From positions 16,995,501 to 17,059,500 of the forward strand of contig NC_091966.1 of NCBI RefSeq assembly GCF_036711975.1: DNA of 64,000 nt, read 5' to 3'. Of the stretch, positions 32,090-43,189 are shown one piece after another (the first letter of the stretch is position 1; every line of letters starts with the position of its first letter). The notes under the pieces were generated by a model that had not been told where the DNA came from, ran no database searches, and saw only the letters and a list, made by a program, of their open reading frames with translations. Source of the stretch: Onthophagus taurus. Taxonomy: Eukaryota; Arthropoda; Insecta; Coleoptera; Scarabaeidae. The translations under genes and the position numbers were made by a program.

Positions 32090-33980
32090 CTAGCGGTCGA
32101 ATTACGAACTTCAAAACAAATTCCACCTATTTCTCTTGTTCACTTTGCTTATAAGGGCTTTTTTCACAAACTTTGAGCCTTACGGTTGTCAAGATACAGC
32201 CGCTCTGTACCCTTAACGGAACAGCCGGTATTTGTCAATAGTCTCATAAGTGTGCTTTTTCTTCTTTGAATTTCAGGCATGATGATGTATATTGATGTAA
32301 AATTACTCAGAGGTTCATCGCAACGTTAACTAAAATTTTAAGAAATTTTAAAAATTTTTAATAAAATTGTTCGTCTATAATGATGAATTCTTTTTTAATC
32401 AAATAGTACAAAAATAGTACAAATTTTTCTGTAATCACCGACATTTTATAACAATTATACTAGTAAACATTATTATTTTCAAAAATATATTTAGTATAAG
32501 CGGATTTACATGTTTACAACACCTTCTATATTAGAGAAATGAATCATACCTATTTTTTCATTACACTTGAGCTAAGTGAACGAACGCTTACACCACGTAC
32601 GTTTAACGGATCTAATTCTAACGCAAACACAAAAGTCTTGGCACACAATGCTTGTTGGCGTCATCGTTCGTAATTTTAATGCGTACATGTAATTGAAAAC
32701 GATTACAAAACCGAGAATCGTTCATTTAACTATTCATCGAGTGCAATTAAAGTTAAAGCCGCTCAATAAATTATCATCGTTAATTGGATTGTGTATTCGT
32801 AAACGCGTATATTAGAGCTTTCGTGCGTTTCTAAGTATCAAAACACACCCTAATTGCGTGCTTTCCAATTCTAAATTTAGCATTAATTAATCATCTAATT
32901 GAAGTGAATATACGTTTAATAACTAAATGTAATAATTATTTTAATCAAAGTTTTTATTTAATACCTTTAATTTAAAATAATTTTTTTAAGTTCTAATTGA
33001 ATAATTTTTTGATTCAGTTTATAATTTTCTTGTTATCTTTGTTGGATAATAGCGCGCATGTTAGGGTGCGACCTTTGGCACACACGAGCGCCTATTTCAC
33101 CAGATATTTTGCACGTTTCGATGACTTCGGCCAGAGGCGGCACTTTCGAAAGCACGACGCGCCCGTGGCTTGCCCTAAAAAGCTCGCGCAAGCTTACGAT
33201 CAGGTCGTATGTGTAAGTTTGTTTCTCAAAACCCGACAACGTGTCGTCTCATGTAGAATCAAAAAATATCTCGCATGGGAAAGTTCACACACGCAACAAC
33301 GCGTTTCTACGAACAGAATAGGTGAGTATTAATTTTTTTTGCTTTTTTTCGTTGATTTATAAATATTTTATCGATACATACATTTTTTTCTTTTAGTTTT
33401 GTTTTCTGAAAATAAATTTTATGTCTCTGAAAAATTCGACCACTTAGAATAGAGGCATTAAGCTCTGCCAAAAATAAGGAGTTTGTTTAGATTAGTATTC
33501 AAACTCAATTTCTTACGTAGGTTTTTGGATCAGTGTTGAGTTCAAAGATGAAGACTTTACAATCGAGAAATAATCACGTTCGTCCTTGCATTAAAGAAGT
33601 TACATACATTGTAAGTACACAAAAAAAACGTTTTTATTTTCAGTTTGGCAGTTTAGATTGCATGTACGTTTTAATCGTTTAGTTTCGAACTTTCCGAATT
33701 TTTTAACCTTACAACCGGATTCGTGTTTAACCTTGCAATTAGATAAGAGATTCCGTGGAGATAGTTCTAGCGATTTATTCCTATACTAAATCGTTATATC
33801 CGCGTCAGGTGCAATACACCAATTTGCACGCGTTAAATTTAAACCTAGTTAACCCAATTTTGAGTAAGAAAATGAGAAAAAAGTGGATTAATTTATTATA
33901 ATCTTTTAGTTCGAGCGCAGTAATTTATCAATTAAAAGTTTTGTGAAGTGGAAAAGTTTTGAGTATAATTCGTCTTAATA
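32090..33980. other. Low-repeat stretch with a CpG-richer block and a candidate splice donor
   Basis: From about 32,600 the sequence has few transposon features. At 33,040-33,320 CpG content rises sharply (gcgcgcatg, ggcggcac, acgacgcgcccg, ctcgcgcaagc), and the block ends in aacagaatag/gtgagt, an excellent splice-donor match at 33,322. The overlapping 111-residue frame (32,997-33,332) has no recognised similarity. A 5' untranslated first exon of the + strand host gene whose coding exons lie at 52-54 kb is a reasonable but unproven reading. Confidence 0.3.
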
Positions 33981-34055
33981 ATACAGTAAAATCTCGATTA
34001 ACGGAAAATTTTAATGCACACAAATTCGAACCGTTGCATTTTGTATCAGTTAGTT

Positions 34056-34408
34056 CTACATTTAGTTCAATAAAAATACACAACTATCTAGAGCTGAATA
34101 ACAACTAAAACTAGAGCTAACACTAGTACTAAAGCTAACACTAGACCTAGCCGTCTTAAGAGACGCACGGCTAGGTCTAGTGTTAGTTTTACTTTTAGTT
34201 CAATGATAAATATAGAACAATCTAGCGCTAAATAACAAATAAAACTAGAACTAACACTAGCATTAGAAATAACACTAGACCAAGAATTAGAAATATTCGA
34301 GTTTAGCCATCTTAAGAGATGTACGGATAAACCCGAATGTTTTTAGTTCTAGGATCTAGGACTAGTGTTAGTTCCACGTTTAGGTCAATAAAAATAAACA
34401 AAAACGAT
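34056..34408. repeat. Palindromic foldback repeat, copy B (part)
   Basis: Contains ttagttcaataaaaatacac, agctgaataacaactaaaac, ctaacactag and the centre gtcttaagagacgcacggct in mirrored arrangement, then a second unit with attcgagtttagc. A last fragment of the same family (aactatctagcgctgaataa) lies at 36,736-36,790 on the far side of the Penelope insertion. Confidence 0.8.
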
Positions 34409-34491
34409 GAATTTATCGGGTTTAACGGTCAAAATGATGATTAATGAAACAACTTTCTAAAAGCGCTAATATTTCGATTGTTTATTCAATC

Positions 34492-36714
34492 TTCCTCAGA
34501 GCTATTCAATGCTAAAAGGTTTTTACAAGAGAAAATACCTACAATTAAAAGTCTGATAATAACTCAAGAAAAAGTAACTAGTAAAAAAACAACTTACTTG
34601 TTTAATGAGGCTAGGGAATGAGCAACGTTTGACTTCATAACAAACTTGTTAAAATTTTTTTATTTAAAAAAAAAAATTGAAAATTACTAAATTTGTCCAT
34701 AATAAAATTGAATTAAGAATTACGTTAACAATTTAAAATTTAACACACAACCCTCGGGAAAACAAGATGGACATTACACGTTAATTAAGTTGTTAACTTC
34801 AAAAATTTCTTCAATTGGCACTGCATCGTACGGCTTATCGGGACACATGGCTGATATTTTGAGTCTAGCATTTTGTGGTAGAACTACTTACAATATTACG
34901 AATACTTTTCAATTCGTGGAAGAGTTTAGGGGTTACAGCCTCCAACGGGACCATATCCTGATCTCACTGGACGTTGTGAGTTTGTTTACTGTTATACCTT
35001 TGGATTTGGTAAATAGGATTGTTGAGGAAAGATAACTGAAGTTTGTTGTTGGGATAAAGATACATTTTTATTGGGTTTAAAAATACTTTTTGAGAACTCT
35101 AAGTTTACTTTTGATAATGTGACCTACAAACAGATTGAAGGTACCCCAATGGGATCAAAATTGTCACCAATTTTAGCATTGATAGTGATGGACTACGCGC
35201 TGGACGAAATATTGACTAAAAATAATTCTGTTCGTATTCAATTTATGAAGAAGTATGTTAATGATTTGATTTTGGGAGTTCATGGGGAGGATGTGGATGT
35301 CATTTTGACGTGTTTTAATAATTTTCATCAGAGTATTCAATTTACAATCGAAAGGGAAGTTAACAACAGCTTACCCTTCCTTGACACTAAAGTTATTCGG
35401 GATCCTGATAATAACATTCAGTTTGACTGGTATGTAAAGCCAACATACTCAGGACGATATTTAAACTATTTTTCGAATCATCACATAAAACACAAAACCA
35501 TTCGTTGTATGAAACACAGAGTTACCAGTATTTGCAACCACCAATTTTTACATAACAATTTACAGTTTCTTAAAAATAATTTTATTAACAATGGTTATCC
35601 GATTAAGCTAATTAAGCTAATAGCTGCGTGAAGTAAGCTTAAATAATCCTTCACAACTTACTACTGTTTCGACTGTTTATAAAAAACTTCCTTACATCGA
35701 GAAACTGAGTAACGGACTAAAACAGGCTCTTTCATGTATTGAGAATGTTAAAATCGTTGAATGTTATGAAAGCAAACTGGGAAGCCAGTTTTCTAAGTTA
35801 AAGGACAGGACCCTTGAGGAACTAAAGTCTAATGTTGTTTACTGTGTTTCATGCAATGACTGTGATGGAAAATACGTTGGACAAACTTTACAATGGCTAA
35901 AAAGCAGAGTCTCGAAACATAAAAGTGATTGTAGATTATCAAACACCGGTTGTGCTCTATCCCAACACGTCATTGACTGTAAACATTCTTTTGATTTTGA
36001 TAACGTCAAGATTCTTGATTCGGAACCCAATTATCATAATAGGCTTTTTCTGGAATATCAACTACACCAAAAACACGGTTAACTTTAAAAATGATACAAA
36101 TAATCTCAGCAACATATATGCATATTTGTTTGCTAAGGATAATTCCAACCAACACCATAGTGACTCGGATCAACACAATAATAGTATTGACAACTTTAAT
36201 TTTTCTACTGACATGGTTTATTTATAAGTCGATTTTGAATCTAAATTAAATCTTTAATTTCATTAACTTTTGTCAATATAATTTTGGTTTACATTGTTGC
36301 TTAATTTTAAATTTTAAATTTCCCGCTGGTTATCTTCCAATTGTTGGAGTTTGCGCTGTGGTTGACATGTAGCATACGCCGTATTTTAAAAAACGTGTTT
36401 TTTATTGTAACAACTTATTTTAACGTGTAATGTCCTCGTGTAATTTCCCGAGGGTTGTGTGTTAAATTTTAAATTGTTAACGTAATTCTTAATTCAATTT
36501 TATTATGGACAAATTTAGTAATTTTCAATTTTTTTTTTAAATAAAAACATTTTTAACAAGTTTGTTATGAAGTCAAACGTTGCTCATTCCCTAGCCTCAT
36601 TAAACAAGTAAGTTGGTTTTTTACTAGTTAATTTTTCTTGAGTTATTATCAGACTTTTAATTGTTGGTATTTTCTCTTGTAAAAACCTTTTAGCATTGAA
36701 TAGCTCTGAGGAAT
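34492..36714 (+). mobile_element. Penelope-like retroelement with inverted terminal repeats
   Basis: An RT plus GIY-YIG endonuclease coding region is bounded by two about 290-bp repeats in opposite orientation (34,492-34,783 and 36,420-36,714). They are nearly identical; both contain cacacaaccctcggg-type text next to the coding region, and cattccctagcctcatt. Penelope-like elements commonly carry such terminal repeats in direct or inverted orientation. The element interrupts a foldback/pogo repeat, so it came later. Confidence 0.85.
34790..36227 (+). pseudogene. Penelope-like reverse transcriptase with GIY-YIG endonuclease
   Basis: 34,790-35,035 encodes the reverse transcriptase fingers and motif A (ILISLDVVSLFTVIPLD, catalytic Asp present). 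After a frameshift near 35,035, the frame 35,071-35,631 has GTPMGSKLSPILALIVMDY (motif B), KKYVNDLILGV (motif C), and PFLDTKVIRD. Motif C normally reads Y-V-D-D, and the first Asp is N here. The downstream frame at about 35,740-36,080 carries VVYCVSCNDCDGKYVGQTLQ and K-S-R-V-S-K-H, the GIY-YIG nuclease with its upstream C-x-x-C linker. A second frameshift before KNTVNFKNDTNN precedes the C-terminus. The active-site change and two frameshifts make it inactive. Confidence 0.85.
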
Positions 36715-36989
36715 AGTCGTGGATACATCTTGCCAATAAAAATAAACAACTATCTAGCGCTGAATAACAATTAAATGTAGAACTACCGCCCTAGATTTAT
36801 ACATCGTATAGATAACTCGGGGAATACCCCCAGTTTATCTATAAACATGGAATAGAGCAACTTGGGAAATAACGCGGAAATAACATGGGAGCGCTTACAT
36901 CTATATTTAAATATGATTTAAAAATATTTTGTCCGTTGCATCCGAAATCCATTCTAACGAGATCTGTTATGTCGAGATTTTACTGTATT

Positions 36990-37370
36990 TATATCGAAAA
37001 TTCGTTTTTTACAAGACCTTGATGGTTACGTAATTTAATGAGAATCGTTATAAATATGACGAGTTCACATGCAGTGCTTAATAATCGAAAACTAACAACA
37101 ACAAAAAAACTAGGAAGGTATAATTATTTTCTATTCACTTGTAGTTGGTAATTTCCTCTTTATCATAGTGCAAGTTTTGAGCCAATAAATCCACCATGAG
37201 ATTAATTTTGATGTTTTTTTGGATTTGTGTATTTATGTGCCCCATAATTTTAAATTTGTGTATTTTTATGTGTTTTTCGTTTTGGTACATTTTAAAAGTA
37301 AGTAAAAAAAATTATCTTCATAATTTTTAACTAAAAATAACTTAAACATATCAAAATATAATAACTTAGC
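36990..37370. other. AT-rich spacer
   Basis: No feature recognised between the pogo-type end and the CpG-rich block. Confidence 0.35.
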
Positions 37371-37970
37371 TTGGTTGTGTTATTACAGTATGAATTATTT
37401 ATACGGAAGTGTTCGTCACTTCGACACATATCCTTTCCGAAATTATTCCCGTCGTTATTTTACCATAGGCTCCGCCACCAATTTTAGACATCCGCAAAAC
37501 ATACGCTTTTCCCTGATCCTCGCCCTGATTCCTATTTATATTGTAATGAATCCGATATTGGGGCGTGTGAAAACTAATCGTCCTTCGCGTGCGGAATATT
37601 AATTTCGAAATTCCTATTTTGAATAAAGGTGCAAACTTGTCGCAACACGTGTCGTGCCATCAGCGAAGATTATGCGGTGCTTCGTTCTTTTTAATTTTAC
37701 TCCGTCTCGGATTCGTAACGAAAATTTGAAGCAGTTCGCTTCGGAATTTCAATTATGCCGTTCCTTCGAAGTATCGTTGTGTTTCCTGTCGCCCTTCTCG
37801 CAAAGTTATTTCTCGTTTTAACTTGTGCGTGACTGAAATGTATTCGTCTTAAGAATTTTTACCCCAAAGCGAGTGAAGCGAGCTTCTCCCTAAGTTTTCA
37901 CTTTTCAAGTATCGAAACGCAAAGCTTCGTGTCGTCGACTGAAATTTTTGCTCATTTTAACGTCAGAGAA
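37371..37970. other. CpG-rich, low-repeat block of unknown role
   Basis: This 600-bp block is richer in CpG than its neighbours and matches no repeat in the window. It is preceded by ttgtgttattacag, which looks like a splice acceptor, and contains a 75-residue frame (37,375-37,602) that I do not recognise. It may be an internal or untranslated exon, a promoter, or a conserved regulatory block. I cannot choose between these. Confidence 0.3.
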
Positions 37971-38769
37971 TTACTTATTTTACTATTATTATTTTTTAAT
38001 TATTTATTTTGTTAATAGTTTCAGCGTTTAAATAATTAGGTGGTTTCATTGATTATATGTAATCTATTTTTCCGCTTATCAAGAAATCCGAAGGTTAACA
38101 GGTTTTGCCCTGAATGTCTAATAAAGGGTGTTTTGATTGACTTGGAGCGATATCGTGCGCCCTAATTCTTAACCGGAAGTCCAACCTACTAACCGACAAG
38201 AATGGTCAAGTGCATGAAATCGCGGTGACCGTAATAAAAATACATTATGGAGCCGAATCGAATTTGTGCCCTAATTTAAATTAAATAAGAAATATGGTAA
38301 TCTTAATTTATAAGTTACAGGAATCTGAAGTGATTTATATATAAGTTTTTCCAACATAATTATAATTGAGTTAAAAAATAATTGTATATACAATTACGTA
38401 AGATACAGATACGTAATTCGATTTAGTTTGTTATCAAATGGAGATAATAATTATTTTGTTTGCTGATTATTGATTTATTTCTTCTTTTCAAAGTAATCAA
38501 ATCCCTTACAAAGTATAAAAGAATAATAAAAAAATACACCAACAATTTTGCAGAAATCGTGTTATTTTACATCTTTATTGCGTAATGATAATAAAATATA
38601 CTTGTTATAGAACAATGTTGAAGTTAACATCCTTAACATTTTGCGTTTGCAGCCTTTTACCTTGCTGAAATGTGTATATCGATAATATTAATAAATTTTT
38701 GGACCATTAAAAATGTTTTGAAGAAATTCCGGTGTACTATATTAGATGAACTTTCAAATAGTGTCTGAA

Positions 38770-38945
38770 AAGTATCAACCCAAGATACCCATTATGATAC
38801 CAACCCAACTATGATAAACACATTGCGGTTCTGTCGCAAGCAATGTTTTAGCCCATATCAACCCATAACTGGCCAACACATTGCCACCTACGGCCGAGAC
38901 GCTACAATTTATACCAATCAACCTGAAAATGATCAACACAGTGTC
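38770..38945. repeat. Imperfect 57-bp tandem repeat
   Basis: The phrase ta(c/t)caaccca...aacacattgc recurs at about 38,798, 38,856 and 38,912, spaced 58 and 56 bp, with a partial copy at 38,773. Two intervals carry cggttctgtcgc and cggccgagacgc, so the repeats have diverged. Confidence 0.5.
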
Positions 38946-39039
38946 TCGGCTAATCTCAGAACATAGTATGTAGGACTTTGCCTGCTTATATGAAGGTCGC
39001 TTGTGGCTGGGGTGATACAATTGATTTCATACTAATACT

Positions 39040-40600
39040 GGATTCTTTTTCTTTTTATAGCGCCGTCTTCGAACGAAGGTTGGCGATCCAATTGACGATT
39101 ATGAATTTTGATGCTGCTGAAAAAATGTTAGTCAGGTGCGACCAAACCATTGTCGCATTGTCCAAGATCTTTTAGTCATGAATTTTGACGTCTTCCTACA
39201 GATCTATTCCCCACTTTTGCCTTCAATAATCAATCTAAAAAGGTGGTGTTGCTTACCTCATTTTATATATTCCAAATGGTACAGCTTTTTTTCTTTAACG
39301 GTATTCAAGAATTTCCACATTGATTATGTTCTCTGTCCATGTTATTTTTAAGAACACTGGATAGATGTACATAGCCACTAAGTAATCCTATGGTGTAGGT
39401 TTAAATATTTACTAGTGCAGCCCTTCTTCATTTGGAAAATTTTCTTTCTGTTCGATTCTTGCTGCTACTACATTCTTGGAATCACAGTTCCCGTTTTTTG
39501 TAGCATCCAGATATTGATATCAAGGTACTTAAACTAGGAATATCGTTGATAAGGAGACCCTCTCTTCTTGACGTCTTTGAGATGATCATTAGCTTTGTCT
39601 TAGAGGTGTTTATTTGAACTAGTAAGGAACTAGTAAGCTCATATGGTCATTACCACATTGAGTGGCGATAGCATTTTTAGGTAATCTTTTAGTAGTCTCT
39701 AAAGTTGATTTTAGGCAACCATCTGTGAATGTCAACGCGATCAGACCTTCATCATCTTTTCTTGCAATCATTTTCATAGCTTGATATACTTGGTCTGAGC
39801 CTGTAGCTTTCCCATTTATTGGAGTCCGAAGGTTTGCTTAACATCTTCTTTTGTAATTTTGAGACTTTACTAACTGATGCTTATGTTACTAGATGATACT
39901 AAAACAATATATTAATTGTTTCCACCGAAACAATTTTTTTTAACCACATCAAGATTTTGTTGTTGACGTCGTTTAGGATCCCTTTGTTGTGTTTTTGTTT
40001 ATTGGTAAGCTCTGAACTTTTTTCAATTTCAATTTCTTTGCAGGTCTTTAATTTCATCGCAGCATTCTTTAAGCCATCTTTCTTTGGTTTCTCGACAAGC
40101 TCTTCGAATGTGTTTGTATAATATTTATTAACATCTTTGTTTTTTTCTATTCTTCTCTGGTTCATAAGTTGTAGGATTTCGTCATTTATCCATTGGTGCT
40201 TTTTGTTGCTGGGTGTATACTATATATCAGTATTTTTGAATTGATTCCAATTTATTTTTTGCAGTTTTTGGAATCGATTATCTTATTTCTCTGCTATAAG
40301 ACCACGGACTTCACGTCACTTTACGTTTATTTTCTTTTGAAGAATTTGTTTTTTGAAAAGATTAAAACGGTGAATTTTCATATACATTTCAACTGGGTTG
40401 TGATCGCTGTTTATATAGTCGCCGAGGATGTTGTTTGAAGTATGTGTTTACGACTGACATTTTATGTTTATTGCTGAAATCGATCAGCTGTCTCCTCTCT
40501 AATTTTGCGTTCCAAGTCCATATTCCCATATATGTATAGCGGTCCAATGTACCGCTTTCTTACTTCAGATTTCTTTGTTACCAGAAGTCATAAATATCTT
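39040..40600 (-). pseudogene. LINE fragment with internal deletion
   Basis: On the minus strand: an endonuclease C-terminal trace (G-D-Y-I-N-S-D-H-N-P at about 40,430, S-D-H motif), a linker with KKHQWINDEILQLMNQRRIE near 40,190-40,130, then MGKATGSDQVYQAMKMIARK-like text near 39,800, LPKNAIATQCGN near 39,680, and immediately T-K-L-M-I-I-S-K near 39,590. The last two blocks normally flank the reverse transcriptase palm, so the palm is deleted. A C-terminal tail with GRRQNSWLKR near 39,170 ends in R-R-R-R-Y-K-K-K-K near 39,050. Many stops are present. Confidence 0.7.
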
Positions 40601-41599
40601 TTCTGACCATAATTATATTGTACAGTAAAAAACACTAACCAAAATAATTAAGTATACTCCAACTAACTATTGTACTTACAAAAAACAACGTAGATTTACG
40701 TTTGCGGTTTAGAAGAAATTGTATCAAAGTTTATTTACGCCCGAAGCACTGAAATCAAGACTATTAACATTGAAACAGAACTAGAAATATAAATTTTCAT
40801 AAATCAGTGATTACCCAAGAAATATAATAACTGATTACTAATCAGTTATGAAACCAATTGACTGTTAATACTTATTATTTTCTAGATATGAGAATAAATA
40901 ATAGCAAAAATACATCCACCCTGTCATCGTCGTGAGGGTGATGAAGAATTATAAGGAGAGTCAAGACCTACTTATTTATTAACTTATATTAACAAGCACA
41001 GAGTGAAAATTGTATAAATAAATGTTCAACAACATAGAGCCATTTCTGCCCTTGTGATTACTTGTCCTTTTTGGTGTTTTCATATTAGTTTATTTAATGA
41101 TGTTTTAATAAAACCATAAATTAATCGCTCTACAACCAACTTTATTTAAAGGTAAAATTACACTAACTAGCAATATTATCTATTACATATTACAATGACT
41201 CAGTCTGCGTGCTCATCAATTAAACAATCGGTTATTGACCAAATACTTACTCCACGAGCCGCAGAGTTTATTGTTTTTTGCTTCAACATATGCTATTTTT
41301 ATAAATTACATGAATTTCTAATTCTAATTATTCCACTACACCTTGCTCTCAGGATTTTCACCATCTGGTTGAGGGAAAAGAAGGTTCACTAAGGGTTAGA
41401 ATAGTTGTGGTTCTAGCTGCTAGTATACTGTTAACATGAAAAATTACCATTTTCACCAATAAATTATTATACTTAACGCAAATTATTGAACATTATTTTG
41501 AAGAGCTATTTCATTGTGTTTGACAATTCAAACTTGTTTAACAATGATTTCTTTTAGTAACAACATAATTTTGAGGTTAACTCCGTTAATAAACAAGAG
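40601..41599. other. AT-rich filler
   Basis: No recognisable genes, RNAs or repeat ends. Confidence 0.4.
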
Positions 41600-42720
41600 T
41601 TTAGCTTTGTCATTATTAGCTAACTTATCGGAGCAGATAAAATATCCAACAAGCTGCTGAAGCACATACTCTTTAAGAAAATCATAGACTGCAGGAGGAT
41701 ATCAACGGAATAAAAAGAAAGTGACCATTCCAGTGTTTAAGAAAGGAAATTAAAAAGACCTAGGAAACTATCGGGAAATCACGCTATTAGGTTTAGTGCT
41801 AAAGCTATTCACAAAAATCCTGGAAGAAGAAATATCTTCCCATGGGTTAAGCGAAGATCAACAAGGCTTTAGGAAGAACAGGTCAACTATAGACGCCATC
41901 TTTGCAATCAGACAGATCGTGCAAAAATCTATAGAATACAACAAAATAGTATACATGTGTTTCTTATATCTTACGAATGCTTGGACCGCGTATCACTTCC
42001 AGACGTTGTGAGACTCCTCAACAAGAAAAATGTGCACCCAGATATAAAAAACATTATAGTCGTGTTAAATACGGACAATTGGACCCAAATATAAGTGGAA
42101 GGCAGAAAGACACGAAGAATATCTATGCAGACAAAAATAAGACAAGGCTATAGCTTAAGTCCTACCTTTTTCAATTAGATTATGGACGAACTAATAACTA
42201 AAATGAAGAAGATTGGAAAGGGATACACATTGGGAAACAAAAACCTAAGAAAATCTGGTACGCAGACAATGTCGTGTTGATTTCAGAGGACGAGGACAAT
42301 CTATAGAGAATGCTTTTTCAATTTGAAAAAACAGCTACCAAGTACCACATGACTTAATATCGGGGTATTTGCGACAAGACTTGCGTAAGACCTGTTATGA
42401 CTAACGCTGTGGAAACAATTGCTGAAAACTTTACAACAAAAAGAATCATTCGAACAGCAGAGATGAGGGCCCTACGATACATAGCAGGCTACACTCTGAG
42501 GGACCATAAGAGAAGCGAAGATATCAGAGAAGTCTGCGGGGTCTAAGATATAGTCCGATGGTCCTGAACCAGACGCCGCGCATGGAGGAACCATGTTGAC
42601 CGGATGGATGACAACAGATTGCCGAAAATTGCAAGGGATGGTATCCCAAGATCAAACAGACTACCAGGACGCCCGCCCACTAGATTACCTCACTATACGC
42701 CAGGTTTCTAGATTATAGAG
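41600..42720 (+). pseudogene. LINE reverse transcriptase fragment
   Basis: Plus-strand pieces in order: KISNKLLKHI, S-V-T-I-P-V-F-K-K-G-N with D-L-G-N-Y-R near 41,760, LKLFTKILEEEISSHGLSED, QQGFRKNRSTIDAIFAIRQI, a decayed motif A (L-T-N-A-W, where the catalytic Asp should lie), R-Q-G-Y-S-L-S-P-T near 42,145, I-W-Y-A-D-N-V-V-L-I-S near 42,255 (motif C, second Asp is N), then RTAEMRALRYIAGYTLRDHK, a W-R-N-H-V-D-R-M-D block and G-R-P-P-T-R near 42,670. It resembles the LINE at 54.9-56.4 kb in its C-terminal tail. The catalytic changes and stops show it is dead. Confidence 0.8.
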
Positions 42721-43189
42721 TATAAGGCAAAGGCCTTAAAAAGAGGAAGAAGAAAAAGTGAACTTATCGTTTTCTCGACTCTCTTCGACTTTTGTAACAG
42801 TTTTATAATTTTTCAAAACACGAATTCAACGAATTACAAAAGAGAAAAAAGTGAGTTATTAGGCTAACTGAAAACATGTTTTCGGATTGACTATGTATTG
42901 GTTTTCTATTGTGATTGCCTTGATATAGTGATCATAGATCTTTCCTATGCTTCTTTCATCGCCTCGTGCTGGAAGTTGTTTTCCTTTTACTTATATTGTG
43001 TTTAAAGATCCTGCGCTACCATGTCAAAGTTGATGTTTTTATCATTTTCAATTTATTCTCGTTCAAGTTTGTAACAAAAAAAGCTGCTTCTGCACCATTG
43101 AGGAACAAGTTATGTTTCGTGCCAAGCAACTTTATTTAAGCATCAAGGGCTTTGATGCTCAAACTATTCAGTCAACTTTCTTTTTGATC

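Larger units (their letters stand above)
33984..36985. mobile_element. Pogo-type repeat with TA flanks, split by a Penelope element
   Basis: The ends are cagtaaaatctcg at 33,984 and its exact complement cgagattttactg ending at 36,985, each bordered by TA. Such ends (cagtaaaayctcg...) are characteristic of pogo/Tigger-type Tc1-mariner relatives. Inside each end lies foldback-repeat sequence (34,056-34,408 and 36,736-36,790), and between these sits the Penelope-like element. Copy C at 62.1 kb also has a pogo-like end followed by the same foldback words, so the association is real. No transposase was found. Confidence 0.7.

Noticed and set aside
32997-33332. 111-codon plus-strand frame as a protein gene
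   Set aside because: No similarity that I recognise. The CpG-rich block is better explained as an untranslated exon or promoter, so I did not call a CDS.
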